From Antedon bifida (Eukaryota > Echinodermata > Crinoidea > Comatulida > Antedonidae), in the NCBI GenBank assembly GCA_963402885.1, contig OY727103.1:13604085-13668084 (forward strand): a stretch of 64,000 nt of DNA. Direction: 5' to 3'. The first letter of the stretch is position 1. Every line of letters begins with the position of its first letter. Of the stretch, positions 1-10,110 are shown piece by piece. The notes under the pieces are model-generated. The model made no database searches and was not told where the DNA came from. It saw only the letters and a program-made list of their open reading frames with translations. The position numbers and the translations under genes were made by a program.

Positions 1-1359
1 ACTTTTTCCTGTGGTTGAATGTGGGGTTGCTCGATACTGCCTGAGGAATTCATATAACGCTTGATGCGGATTTCTTCCCTCAACACTTGCAGTTTGAAGA
101 ACTTTGGTTAATGTCCGATTGAATCTTTCAACTTCCCCATTTGCTCTCGGCCATAATGGAGTCGTTCTTCGATGTTTAAACCCTTGGTATGTTGCAAATT
201 GCTCAAACTCATGACTGTTAAATGGAGGTCCATTATCTGACAATACTATATTAGGTATGCCATGTCTTGCGAATATCGCATCTAATTTCGGAATAGTTGC
301 TTTCGCTGATGTCGACTGAACTATCTCGACTTCTGGAAATCTGCTATACATATCATATACAACAAGCAAATATTTTCCATTTGGCATTGGTCCTTTAAAA
401 TCAACTGCCACTTCAGTCCATGGTAATGTTGGTAATTCTGTCATCTTCAATGGTTCTGGTTTCTCTGCATTCGTAGATACAGTCGCTTGACATGCTAGGC
501 ATTTTCTAACCTGTCGCTCTACCATTTTATCTATTCCAGGGAACCACACTTTTTCACGTAACAATGCTTTAGTCTTTACGATCCCTTGGTGTCCTACATG
601 AGCCAATTCCACAGCTTTTCCTCTCAATGTCTCTGGTAAAACTATCTGATGTCTTCGTAATATGATTTTATCTACTACTGCTATTTCATCTTTCACATTT
701 TTAAATGGTTCCAACAAAGGATGTTTCCAATCTTTATCCTTTCCACTTTCAACAGCTTTCCTCAACTTCTTGAAAGTTTCATCACGATCACTCTCTATTT
801 CAATTTCTTGTTTGGTCATTGCCTTTGGAACACTGTTCTGTACAACATAATTTACATAACTTCCTATCATATTAACATCTTGACTAACTTCTGTCTGTGT
901 ATCTGTTGAAGTAGGATGTCTGCTCAAGTAATCTGCAGGGTTGTCAATACCTGGTCTGTAGATCACTTCACAATCATATGGCATTAGTCGCAATCGCCAT
1001 CTCTCAATCCTTGCGGACATCTGTTTTTGACTTTTGAAGATTCCTAGTAATGGCTTGTGATCCGTTGTTATCTTGAACTTTGCACCATATACGTACAAAT
1101 GAAAATGTTCAGCACCGTATACAACAGCTAACATTTCCCTCTCGGTTTGTGAGTATCTCGTTTCAACATCGGATAATGCTCTGCTTCCATATCCTATCAC
1201 TTTACCATCTTGGCACATAATAGCTGACAGGCCTACAGGGCTTGCATCTACTAGAATATTTGTTCTCTTGTTAATGTCAAAGTAAGTTATTACATCAGAA
1301 CTAATTAAAGCTTTCTTTAGATCTTTAAATGATTGTTCTTCAACACCTGTCCATTTCCA
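1..1359 (-). pseudogene. RNase H and integrase part of the same pol, downstream of the stop
   Basis: In the frame of the upstream ORF this stretch is open to the window edge. It shows RNase H acidic motifs (LVDAS, TEREML, TDHKP), an HHCC-type integrase zinc finger (HX3H ... CLAC) and an integrase core with D in VDFKG (389-405), D in SDNGPPF (222-240) and E in NGEVERFN (119-143). The spacing fits DDE. No separate start codon or frameshift signal is visible, so it would be made only by readthrough. I treat it as the broken C-terminal part. Confidence 0.8.
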
Positions 1360-3534
1360 TTAGCTATTTTGATGAGTAAGCTCTCGCAATGGTGTTGTAA
1401 TTGAAGCGTAATTGTAGATGAACCGTGACAAGTACTGAGCCATACCTAACAAGGACTTTACTTCACTTGCCGACTGTGGTCGTGGAGCATTCTTGAGACT
1501 TTCTATCTTCTGTGTATCAGCAGCTAATCCGTCACTACTGAATGTATGTCCGTAAAACTTAACCTTTGGTTGAGCAAAACAACATTTTTCTTTATTTAAA
1601 GTTGCTCCACATTGCTTCAATCTTTCAAGAACTGCTTTAAGGTTTATGTCATGTTCTTGTTTTGTCCTTCCAAAAATAATTATGTCGTCAGATATGTTTC
1701 TGCATCCATTTAACCCGATCAATAGATTTCTTACTGCAGCTGCAAATAATTCAGGGGCAGAATTCACGCCAAACATCAACCGTTTGTAACGAAACAACCC
1801 AACGTGTGTGCTAAACGTTGTAATATATCTGCTTTCAGGATGGAGTGAAAATTGATGATATCCAGATGACAAATCTAATGTGCTAAACACTGATGCACCA
1901 TTCAAATCAGATACAATTTCATCTAACGTTGGTATTGGGTGTTTTTCTCTCTTGATAGCTTGGTTTGCTTCACGCATATCGACGCATAAACGAACTCCAT
2001 TTTTCTTCGGTACCACAACAATTGGACTGACCCACGGTGTTGGTCCTTCAATTTTCTCTATGATGTCAAGTTCTAATAATCGCTTCAGCTCTCGATCAAC
2101 ATCAGCACGAACATGAAATGGTATTCTCCTGTGTTTTTGTTCCTTTGTTGGTACTGTTGTGTCGATGTGTAACTTGATCTCTACATCTTTAATTTTACCA
2201 ATACCACTAAAAAGTTCTGGGTAGTCATTGATACATTGAGGAACACTATCTTCACTCTTACCAATTCCACACGCTAGTTTGACAAGCTCTAGTTCTTGAG
2301 ATGTTTTCCATGATAACAAATTTCCTGTATTACCATGTACTATATAAAACTCAGTCTCTATACACTTCTGTGTGGATTCAATGGATATTTTGAGTTTAAC
2401 AACTCCTACTACTTTAAGTGGATTTGCTTTTCCATATGCAAAGATTTCCGTTTTGTGTTTGTCAATTTTTGGCTTAGGTACTATCTTATCAAATGAAACA
2501 CTATCCATCACGTTCACTGACGCGCCTGTGTCTACAAGTGCTCGCATCTGTACCTTGTTATTACAGTGGACTATCATATCACATGTTGGTAACTTATTTG
2601 ATGGTCCTGGGAGAACAAAAGCATATTCTGGATCTGTTGCATGATCTGTATCTCCTGTTGCACCACTACTGCACACCTGTTCTTCCACTCTGCTAACTTG
2701 TTGTTTGCCTTTTGTGAAACAAACTCGTGCATAATGATCTTGTTTACCACATGAATTACAAATTTTACCTTTTGCTGGACACTCGGCCTCATGTGGGTAT
2801 GCCAAACCGCATTTTCTACATGTTGATGATTTTCCTGCTGGTTTTGACTTTTGTTTGTAAGTGGATTTATTATACTGACTTTGATTCTTTGTACCATTAT
2901 ATTTCTTTGGACGGCTACGATTTGTAAACTTCATCGCATTCACAGATTCTGTTGTCGCATTTACAGCTGCTTGGGATGAATTTCCTTCAACCTCTGTTGC
3001 CCTTTTTTCTGACAACTCAACAGACCGTGCCAAATCAAGAATTTGTGTCAATGTTCTTTCCTTTTCTAGGATACGCCTTCTGAATCGGCTGTCTTTGCAT
3101 CCTGAAATTATCTGTGTTTTAATTTCTCTGGTAATGTCATTGAAATTACACTTAACAGCCTGTAGACGCAGTCTACTACAGTACTGGTCAATTTTCTCAC
3201 TAGGCTCCTGATTCATTCTCCGAAAAATTATCGTTTCATAATCAATGTTACCTTTTGGGGTTAAATGTGTTGTCAAGGCTTCTTTGGCCTGTGTGTAAGT
3301 ACCACCATCACCACCAGTATCTTCATCTGGCAGGGTGTCAAATTCATCTTGTAACTCTAACCCTCCATAGAATAACAACAGTGCTCTCTTTCGGGCATCA
3401 TTTGTAATTCCAAAGCCTACCATGGCTCGCTCAAAACGCTTCAGCCACTTGGTCCACCTCGTCGCTCTGCTGGCGAGATCGGCGTGCACATCAAATGCAG
3501 GCAGGCTAGGCATATTACTATTCGCCGTAGCCAT
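1360..3534 (-). CDS. Retrotransposon gag-pol, first 724 codons to a premature stop
   Basis: The ORF encodes Gag, a nucleocapsid, protease and reverse transcriptase in one frame. Residues about 1-190 are a Retrotrans_gag-type helical domain. A cysteine-rich region follows with one irregular knuckle (CX2CX5HX3C) and one canonical CX2CX4HX4C knuckle. The aspartic protease active site is LVDTGAS. The RT carries FSTLDLSSGYHQF and a catalytic box NISDDII, where serine stands at the first X of the usual YXDD-like motif. It ends at TAA (1360-1362) after LTHQNS, just where RNase H should begin. The same frame continues open beyond it, so this is a nonsense mutation and not a natural end. Confidence 0.85.
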   Translation of the reverse strand: MATANSNMPSLPAFDVHADLASRATRWTKWLKRFERAMVGFGITNDARKRALLLFYGGLELQDEFDTLPDEDTGGDGGTYTQAKEALTTHLTPKGNIDYETIIFRRMNQEPSEKIDQYCSRLRLQAVKCNFNDITREIKTQIISGCKDSRFRRRILEKERTLTQILDLARSVELSEKRATEVEGNSSQAAVNATTESVNAMKFTNRSRPKKYNGTKNQSQYNKSTYKQKSKPAGKSSTCRKCGLAYPHEAECPAKGKICNSCGKQDHYARVCFTKGKQQVSRVEEQVCSSGATGDTDHATDPEYAFVLPGPSNKLPTCDMIVHCNNKVQMRALVDTGASVNVMDSVSFDKIVPKPKIDKHKTEIFAYGKANPLKVVGVVKLKISIESTQKCIETEFYIVHGNTGNLLSWKTSQELELVKLACGIGKSEDSVPQCINDYPELFSGIGKIKDVEIKLHIDTTVPTKEQKHRRIPFHVRADVDRELKRLLELDIIEKIEGPTPWVSPIVVVPKKNGVRLCVDMREANQAIKREKHPIPTLDEIVSDLNGASVFSTLDLSSGYHQFSLHPESRYITTFSTHVGLFRYKRLMFGVNSAPELFAAAVRNLLIGLNGCRNISDDIIIFGRTKQEHDINLKAVLERLKQCGATLNKEKCCFAQPKVKFYGHTFSSDGLAADTQKIESLKNAPRPQSASEVKSLLGMAQYLSRFIYNYASITTPLRELTHQNS

Positions 3535-3627
3535 GGTGGTTATTCAAACGATATTTAACTTATATAAGACGGTATAGTTACGATTCTCATTTATCTAATT
3601 TATCTGTCCTCATTTATTCACGTTTAT

Positions 3628-3638
3628 CCTCGTCGCCA
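3628..3638 (-). other. Primer binding site, tRNA-Ser type
   Basis: The minus strand reads TGGCGACGAGG, complementary to the 3' end, including CCA, of animal tRNA-Ser(GCT) as I recall it (acceptor ...CCTCGTCG-CCA). It sits 3 nt inside the LTR and about 90 nt before the gag start codon, the normal place. Confidence 0.7.
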
Positions 3639-3641
3639 AAT

Positions 3642-3733
3642 TGTAATGTTTATCACTCTTCCATATATACTTTATTCACATCGTCCATGTTGCACATGCC
3701 TTTTTCTACATAGAGGGCAGCAACTACATTACA
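3642..3733 (-). repeat. 5' LTR of the Mag-like element, 92 bp
   Basis: On the plus strand the segment begins TGTAATGT and ends ACATTACA, a perfect 8-bp terminal inverted repeat of the TG...CA type. It lies 3 bp from the primer binding site. Inside, on the minus strand, there is a TATATA stretch next to an AATAAA, fitting a compact promoter and polyadenylation region. The partner LTR is not in the window, so the boundary rests on the inverted termini and PBS spacing. Confidence 0.65.
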
Positions 3734-3769
3734 GAAGTTGTTCAGCATAATCTAATATTTTATCTATTC

Positions 3770-3946
3770 TTAGAATTGTACACATCTCGACAATCAGATC
3801 GGATTCAAAATTCCTTCCCTGATCCGTGTGCAACTGTTGTGGAACACCAAATCTCAACACAAAGTTCCCCCAAAACAATGTGCCACAGTTTCTGTCCTTT
3901 CATTTGGTATAGTATAGGCCTCCATCCACTTTGAGAATTTCAGAAA
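3770..3946 (-). mobile_element. Older Ty3/Gypsy integrase fragment
   Basis: On the minus strand the segment reads KFSKWMEAY, then after a frame change RFGVPQQLHTDQGRNFES, the central integrase core of a Ty3 element (catalytic D in HTDQG). It is in a different subfamily from the Mag-like element. The match fades close to the LTR border at 3733, so the Mag-like element may have inserted into this copy. It contains at least one frameshift. Confidence 0.6.
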
Positions 3947-4133
3947 AACTAGATATTGAGAATGCCTTGATATAGATAATTTTGTTTTATTATCATATTT
4001 ACTTCAATTTTACTCAAACGATTATTTTCTGCCGTAAGTGCCGTTATTGATATGTTTTCGCCAATAACGAGTTGGTTTGCCATAAACATAATTGACATAT
4101 TAATCATGGTTCCTACGATGAAAAAAAAATAGT

Positions 4134-4740
4134 TACTTCAGTAACACCTCCAATTAAATGAGTCTTCTTTTAACTGGCAGTCCTTTAGCTTCCGCCATAG
4201 ATACAAAATCCGGTGTTATGAAGATTTGTATTGCTATATCGTCCACTGGAAACTTACTAATTTTCGTAAATATCTGAAAATCAAAATACAAAAACAAATC
4301 GTAAAATTGGATTTATATTTTAAAATTATAAGTAAAATTACTTTAAAAATAAAAGATTTTGCGTGTAATGTTTTTATACGACTACTTGAGAGGCGGAGAT
4401 TGTCTCCTCCTCTATTCACATTAGTTGCGATGAAACGGTCTCCCACCGCTAAAGCGAGGGCTTTTTGAGCCCTGTCGCTCTCCAAGTTACCATTTATGTA
4501 ACATGGAATGATTTGTCCGCCTTCATCTATATCTTTGTTTATGCTCTCGCTTAGCATTCCCATTATGTAGCTTGTTTCCGAGTCTCTTTTTCATCTTTCT
4601 GTAAATTGTTCAACAACAATGAGTTTGCATGTCGACGATTTTTTCATTGCCATCATGAAGCTTTGAATCAATATGCGGAAACCATAAAAAGGATCTGCTT
4701 TTATTTTCATCTTCTTCCAACAGCGACCAAATTCGCCCAA
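4134..4740 (-). pseudogene. Unrecognised exon pair or decayed gene fragment
   Basis: A minus-strand open stretch (4374-4563, with related coding-like sequence up to about 4740 broken by a stop) ends at a possible donor AAA|GTAATT. A second stretch follows an acceptor TTTTCAG near 4280 and runs to a TAA near 4163, ending GLPVKRRLI. Residues include ALALAVGDRFIATNVNRGG. I do not recognise the family. It may be a transposon gene or a lost host gene. Confidence 0.3.
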
Positions 4741-4857
4741 AACAGGATTATATCAATAAATATAATTTATATAGATACTTAATTAAACAACACAATTAGC
4801 TAAAATTACAGATATTTCAACATCATAGCAAATTATCATAAAGAAAGTAATTAAATA

Positions 4858-5260
4858 GATGTAATAGCAACAGTAATCTTACAACGAAAACAATAAATAG
4901 TATCACAAAAAATATCAATAAACGGATTAAAATAGCAAATAGAATTTAATAATCTAGGAAGACGACAGATCCAACCATCCCTAGTTACATTAATTAACCC
5001 TTCCAGGTGGAACAAAAATAACCCAGGATTTCTTAATCTATAAACAGGAAAGGAAAGTTTAAAATAAGAAATAAAGTTACCATCAACAACAGAGTTCATA
5101 CATTTATACAAGAAAATTAAATCAAATATATTCCTTCTATCTTTAAGTAAAGCTAACTCGGGATTTTGACCAAATTTACGGAAATGAAACCTACAAAACT
5201 TATTTTGAACACGTTGTAACCTAATAGACTGAAAAGCATAAATTGAATTAAAAATGGTAG
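4858..5260 (-). mobile_element. LINE 3'-end fragment (reverse transcriptase C-terminus)
   Basis: A single minus-strand frame reads IRLQRVQNKFCRF, FDLIFLYKCMN and YRLRNPGLF and ends with a lysine/threonine-poor tail at a stop near 4858. This is the layout of the region after the RT thumb in Jockey/CR1/RTE-type LINEs (LQRVQ..F, then FDL.FLYK..N, then R.R). No endonuclease or catalytic YADD motif is present, so the copy is 5' truncated. Confidence 0.6.
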
Positions 5261-5280
5261 TGGTAATTTAATAAAACTGA

Positions 5281-5590
5281 ATTACAATGTTAAATCTCCA
5301 GTACGTGTCCGTGGAAATATCACGGTCTTATCATGTATTTTTACCTTTTAATTCTTCTGGTCCAGTTAATACGGTAGTTTCGTTGCCTTATTTATTTGGA
5401 GTTTCCCTAAGTCCAATATTGCTCCAATTGGGGAGAGAATGTCCATCCCAATTAGTCCAGTTACTTTTAAGTTGGCAAAGGTTACTTTCACAGAATGAAA
5501 CATCAGTCCAATCTGTAAATCCTATATATGCACATCAGCTTGTTGTAATACAATGTTGTAATGCTGCCCGAATATCCTTAATTATTTTGA
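5281..5590. other. Interval with no supported gene
   Basis: A 104-codon plus-strand frame occupies most of this stretch. It has no recognisable domain and ends at the border of the satellite array, so I do not call it a gene. Confidence 0.4.
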
Positions 5591-6084
5591 AGGGTGAATG
5601 AGGGAAAGCACTCATAAAATAATTCTGAATTATAATCCATTGTGAGGGAAAGCACTCACAAAATAATCCTGAATTATAATCCGTTGTGAGGGAAAGCACT
5701 CACAAAATAATCCTGAATTATAATCTGTTGTGAGGGAAAGCACTCACAAAATAATCCTGAATTATAATCCGTTGTGAGGGAAAGCATTCAAAAAATAATC
5801 TGAATTATAATCTGTTGTGAGGGAAAGCACTCACAAAATAATCTGAATTATAATCTGTTGTGAGGGAAAGCATTCACAAAATAATCCTGAATTATAATCT
5901 GGTGTGAGGGAAAGCACTCACAAAATAATCCTGAATTATAATCTGTTGTGAGGGAAAGCATTCACAAAATAATTCTGAATTACAATCTGTTGTGAGGGAA
6001 AGCATTCACAAAATAATCCTGAATTATAATCTGTTGTGAGGGAAAGCACTCACAAAATAATCCTGAATTATAATCTGTTGTGAG

Positions 6085-6732
6085 TTTATTTTAATTTTAT
6101 TTTTAATGTCAATAAGTTTTCAGAAGTTAAGTTAAAACAAGAAATGTCTTTGTACAACGTAAAGTGTAAATATCCAAAAAATTTCAAAAAGTCGTAATTC
6201 ATCAATGTTTTCTTTTCCTTCCCTCTTAACTCTTGGCAATCAGTTTGATTTATTCTCTGCATTTAATAATGTTCTCAAATACTATTTCTGTCAGCCCGTT
6301 TAACTGTGATGTTAGGTTTGGCACCACAACTTCCAATATGTACATGGTACGGTGGATAAGTGGTGAATGAGTAGTCTTTGATACCCAGATATATAACAGC
6401 ATTACATTTCCTTGTTATTGAAGTGATGTACTTATGTTTAATGCACTAAGCACTTGTTCCAATACATCATGTGGAGTAAGTGGTGAAATAGAAATCTTGA
6501 TTTCCATAAGTTGTTGGTATGTAATTGAGTTGTCCGTGTAATCTATCAGGGTTTCAGCTAGAAATGGTAGTGTTTCAATTTGGATGCGACGAATAGACAT
6601 CCAGCGCCCAAAAGTTGCAGGTTTTTCTTGTGATATTCTGTTTTTTTACAAAATTCAGTTCATCGCAATGGTGAAAACATTGTCCACACATCTCTGGTTT
6701 TCACATACCTCTAACATCCAATCAGCAATCAA
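6085..6732. repeat. Intra-satellite spacer, copy 1
   Basis: A non-repetitive ~650-bp block inside the satellite, near-identical to 7390-8021 apart from small indels (one, about 20 bp, adds sequence in copy 2 after the shared GTACATGGTAC). On the minus strand it holds a 61-codon frame (6415-6600, MSIRRIQIETLPFLAETL...) that looks like a protein fragment, but I do not recognise it. Confidence 0.8.
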
Positions 6733-7389
6733 GCACTCACAAAATAATCCTGAATTATAATCTGTTGTGAGGAAAAGTACTACACAAAATAATCCTGAAT
6801 TATAATCTGTTGTGAGGGAAAGCACTCACAAAATAATCCTGAATTATAATCCGTTGTGAGGGAAAGTATTCACAAAATAATCCTGAATTATAATCCGTTG
6901 TGAGGGAAAGCACTCACAAAATAATCCTGAATTATAATCTGTTGTGAGGGAAAGCACTCACAAAATAATCCAGAATTATAATCTGTTGTGAGGGAAAGCA
7001 TTCACAAAATAATCCTGAATTATAATCTGTCTTGAGGGAAAGCATATTCACAAAATAATCCTGAATTATAATCTGTAGTGAGGAAAAGCACTCACAAAAT
7101 AATCCTGAATTATAATCCGTTGTGAGGGAAAGCAATCACAAAATAATCCTGAATTATAATCCATTGAGGGAAAGTACTACACAAAATAATCCTGAATTAT
7201 AATCCGTTGTGAGGGAAAGCACTCGCAAAATAATCCTGAATTATAATCCGTTGTGAGGGAAAGCACTCACAAAATAATCCTGAATTATAATCCGTTGTGA
7301 GGGAAAGCACTCGCAAAATAATCCTGAATTATAATCCGTTGTGAGGGAAAGCACTCACAAAATAATCCTGAATTATAATCTGTTGTGAG

Positions 7390-8021
7390 TTTATTTTAAT
7401 TTTATTTTTAATGTCAATAAGTTTTCAGAAGTTAAGTTAAAACAAGAAATGTCTTTGTACAACGTAAAGTAAAAATATCCAAAAAATTTCAAAAAGTCAT
7501 AATTCATCAATGTTTTCTTTTCCTTCCCTCTTAACTCTTGGCAATCAGTTTGATTTATTCTCTGCATTTATTAATGTTCTCAGATACTATTTCTGTCAGC
7601 CCGTTTAACTGTGATGTCAGGTTTGGCACCACATATTCCAATATGTACATGGTACACCCCGCAACTATCAAACAAAGGTGGATAAGTGGTGAATGAGTAG
7701 TCTTTGATACCCAGATATATAACAGCATTACATTTCCTTGTTATTGAAGTGATGTACTTATGTTTAATGCACTAAGCACTTGTTCCAATACATCATGTGG
7801 AGTAAGTGGTGAAATAGAAATCTTGGTTTCCATAAGTTGTTAGTATGTAATTGAGTTGTCCGTGTAATCTATCAGGGTTTCAGCTAGAAATGGTAGTGTT
7901 TCAATTTGGATGCGACGAATAGACATCCAGCGCCCAACAGTTTTTCTTGCGATATTCTGTTTTTTTACAAAATTCTATCAAAGTAGTTCATCGGTTTTAA
8001 CATAACAATCCAATCAGCAAC
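7390..8021. repeat. Intra-satellite spacer, copy 2
   Basis: Second copy of the spacer. The frame that is open for 61 codons in copy 1 is interrupted here by TAA (ITY*QLM), which argues against a protein-coding role. The last part before the satellite resumes is shortened compared with copy 1. Confidence 0.8.
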
Positions 8022-8605
8022 CAAGCACTCACAAAATAATCCTGATTTAAAATCCGTTGAGGGAAAGCACTACACAAAATAATCCTGAATTATAATCTGT
8101 TGTGAGGGAAAGCACTCAGAAAATAATCCTGAATTATAATCTGTTGTGAGGGAAAGCATTCACAAAATAATCCTGAATTATAATCTGTCTTGAGGGAAAG
8201 CATTCACAAAATAATCCTGAATTATAATCTGTTGTGAGGGAAAGCATTCACAAAATAATCCTGAATTATAATCTGTCTTGAGGGAAAGCATTCACAAAAT
8301 AATCCTGAATTATAATCCATTGTGAAGGAAAGCACTCACAAAATAATCCTGAATTATAATCCATTGTGAGGGAAAGCACTCACAAAATAATCCTGAATTA
8401 TAATCTGTTGTGAGGGAAAGCACTCACAAAATAATCCTGAATTATAATCTGTTGAATAATCCTGAATTATAAGCAGTTGTGAGGGAAAGCACTCACAAAA
8501 TATGATTGTGTAGCCCAACTCAGTCTCACTTGATTAACCCCACTTTCTAAAACCACACCCACCACCAACAGTTATTTTAAACGAGATAAGGAGTTAAACG
8601 CTGAT

Positions 8606-8697
8606 GCCAGACTGTTACCACTACCAGAAACAGATGCATAGTTCACTCAATGTTTACTTTGATGGTTCAAGGAACATTTCAGGGATCCCATACCAGG
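8606..8697 (+). other. Possible isolated exon
   Basis: A stretch after GCCAG and before CAG|GTAGGT encodes CYHYQKQMHSSLNVYFDGS... in the only open frame. Splice-like ends are the only support. It may belong with other orphan exon-like stretches at 9977-10110, 10399-10492 and 10662-10805. I do not recognise the protein. Confidence 0.2.
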
Positions 8698-8885
8698 TAG
8701 GTACTCACAATCTATCTATATTTAAAATTGATTTTATTAAACATTTTATGGCATATAGTCCCAAGAAGAAAACATGGGCCAATGACCCAAATGCAGAAAT
8801 ACCAATAAAATAAATGTAATAAAATATTCATACAATGATGCAAAAAAAAACTATAAATCGAAACCTCATAAATTAATGTTTACAA

Positions 8886-9060
8886 TACTGAGGCGTATGT
8901 GGAGGTACTCGACAGTACACATGTACACCTGGAGAAATACGATTTGGCACATAAGATGGCAGTAGACGCTTTAGAGTGTGATGTGTCAGCTGTGGACGCC
9001 AATCCTGAGATGCCACAAGATTTAGATTTGGACGCTATTGCAGATGAGTTAAAAAGACAG
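8886..9060 (+). pseudogene. SUPT6H: SPT6 exon copy A (decayed)
   Basis: The encoded residues [15 protein letters not shown] and [14 protein letters not shown] match the SPT6 exon that in vertebrates reads ..[18 protein letters not shown]...DLDLDAFAEELERQ. Compared with the copy at 25068, a segment after VDANP is missing, and the 3' acceptor AG is changed to AA (TTTACAA versus TTTACAG). The donor GTAACG and the first ~80 bp of intron are shared with the 25-kb copy, so the duplication copied genomic DNA and not mRNA. SPT6 is a nuclear histone chaperone and transcription elongation factor. Confidence 0.75.
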
Positions 9061-9299
9061 GTAACGAATGTTATGTTTATTACTGATAACAGTTGTAGTC
9101 TAGACTTTGTAGCACTTACAGTACATGGATAGAAACTCACCTACTATAAAGTTCTTCTTGCTACCATTGTATATGAATATATATATATAAACACAGTAGG
9201 CAAAGAACATTAATTCTAAACCGCCCGGTGATATACTGAAATTTAATTAATTAATTTGAAACGATAAAGAAGAGGAAATCTGTGAGAATGAGAAAAAGT

Positions 9300-9371
9300 C
9301 GCCCCAACCGAGACTCGAACTCGGACCGCCTGCTTGATATGCAGATGTCCTAACCATTAGACCACTGGGGA
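9300..9371 (-). tRNA. tRNA-Glu-like sequence with anticodon ATC
   Basis: The minus strand folds into a cloverleaf. It has an acceptor stem with one mismatch at 1:72 and one G-T pair, an A-box TGGTCTAATGG, a 5-bp anticodon stem TCTGC/GCAGG, and a perfect T stem CCGAG/CTCGG around TTCGAGT. The body matches animal tRNA-Glu (TGGTCTA..GGTTAGGA). The loop is ATATCAA, so positions 34-36 read ATC, which would decode Asp GAU, where Glu has TTC. No oligo-T terminator follows directly. It may be a tRNA-derived repeat or pseudogene. Confidence 0.55.
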
Positions 9372-9976
9372 TTTCATGGTATTGTTCGAACTCGATTGGA
9401 TAGCGACTCTTTAACATTCTCGGCGTGGTACGGCGGAACAGCACTAGTCCTCAGTTGTACACACGCGCAACAGAGATCAAAGTTTGTAATGTAAGGTATA
9501 ACAACATTGTATAAATGTATAAATCGTAATTTAACAACCAATCTCTAAAATTGAACACTTAATTTGATGAACTATATTATTATTCTGTTCTAGTTAAGTT
9601 TGAATGAATTCAGTCTACGACAGTAATAAAGATCATTTAGATGAAGAAATGTTAATCCCTTGTTTTTAAGGGATCAAAACCATCGGTGATTATTTTCTGA
9701 CATGATGGCGGGTGATTCGGAACAACTTCCTTTATATAATTGGGTATGTGCACAAAAAGACATTTTGGGCACATCCAAGTAGTGAAACTCGTCCACATTT
9801 TATGTGGCAGTCAAGGTTGCAATCTTATGTACAGGTCTCTCACATACTGAACATGGGTTCTTCACTCAACCCGGGTTCGACTATATCACCCGCAGATAGA
9901 AGGGTAATATGTAACGTAGCTGTGGAGTTACTGTAGTATATGCATACGGCACCATACTTGATTTTTCTTTGGTGTA

Positions 9977-10110
9977 GAAAACTGGTGGTTTACCAACTGG
10001 GACATCGTATACTTACTTATCTCAGTTCCCGTTGGAGGAATACATATGGCTCCGGTACCTTGTGTATTATGCACATAACATTGCAGAAGTAGACATTGGC
10101 CTATTGAGAA
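9977..10110 (+). other. Possible isolated exon
   Basis: After an acceptor-like TTGGTGTAG the sequence is open for about 45 codons (KTGGLPTGTSYTYLSQFPLE...) and is followed by AAAAGTAG. Related exon-like stretches lie at 10399-10492 and 10662-10805 (RFPEMKGRIIRHNELERN...). They could be parts of one gene, but no family is recognised and phases could not be joined with confidence. Confidence 0.2.

Larger units (their letters stand above)
1..3733 (-). mobile_element. Mag-like Ty3/Gypsy LTR retrotransposon, 5' part, pol interrupted by a stop codon
   Basis: The element reads right to left. It starts with a short LTR (3642-3733) and a tRNA-Ser-type primer binding site (3628-3638), followed by one long gag-pol frame from 3534. 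The 3' end and second LTR lie outside the window. Short LTRs and a serine-tRNA primer are known from the Mag lineage (Bombyx mag has LTRs of under 100 bp), which is why I place it there. The frame stays open to the window edge apart from one TAA at 1360-1362. The target-site duplication cannot be seen. Confidence 0.85.
5594..8499. repeat. 44-bp satellite array in three blocks separated by a duplicated spacer
   Basis: Blocks at about 5594-6084, 6733-7389 and 8022-8499 are made of a 44-bp unit containing TGAGGGAAAGCACTCACAA followed by an ATTATAAT-centred AT-rich part. Each unit carries a 7-bp inverted repeat TTGTGAG...CTCACAA around an 8-nt loop. The blocks are separated by two copies of one unique-looking spacer (about 6085-6732 and 7390-8021). 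The period of the whole block-plus-spacer unit is 1305 bp, measured at the shared left edge (6081 and 7386). A few units are shortened by 1-5 bp. Confidence 0.95.

Noticed and set aside
2574-2897. 107-codon minus-strand frame overlapping gag-pol
   Set aside because: Overlaps the nucleocapsid/protease region in another frame; no element-typical accessory protein is expected there.
5594-8499. CRISPR-like look of regular hairpin repeats
   Set aside because: Units are directly adjacent with no unique spacers of constant length, and the genome is clearly eukaryotic.
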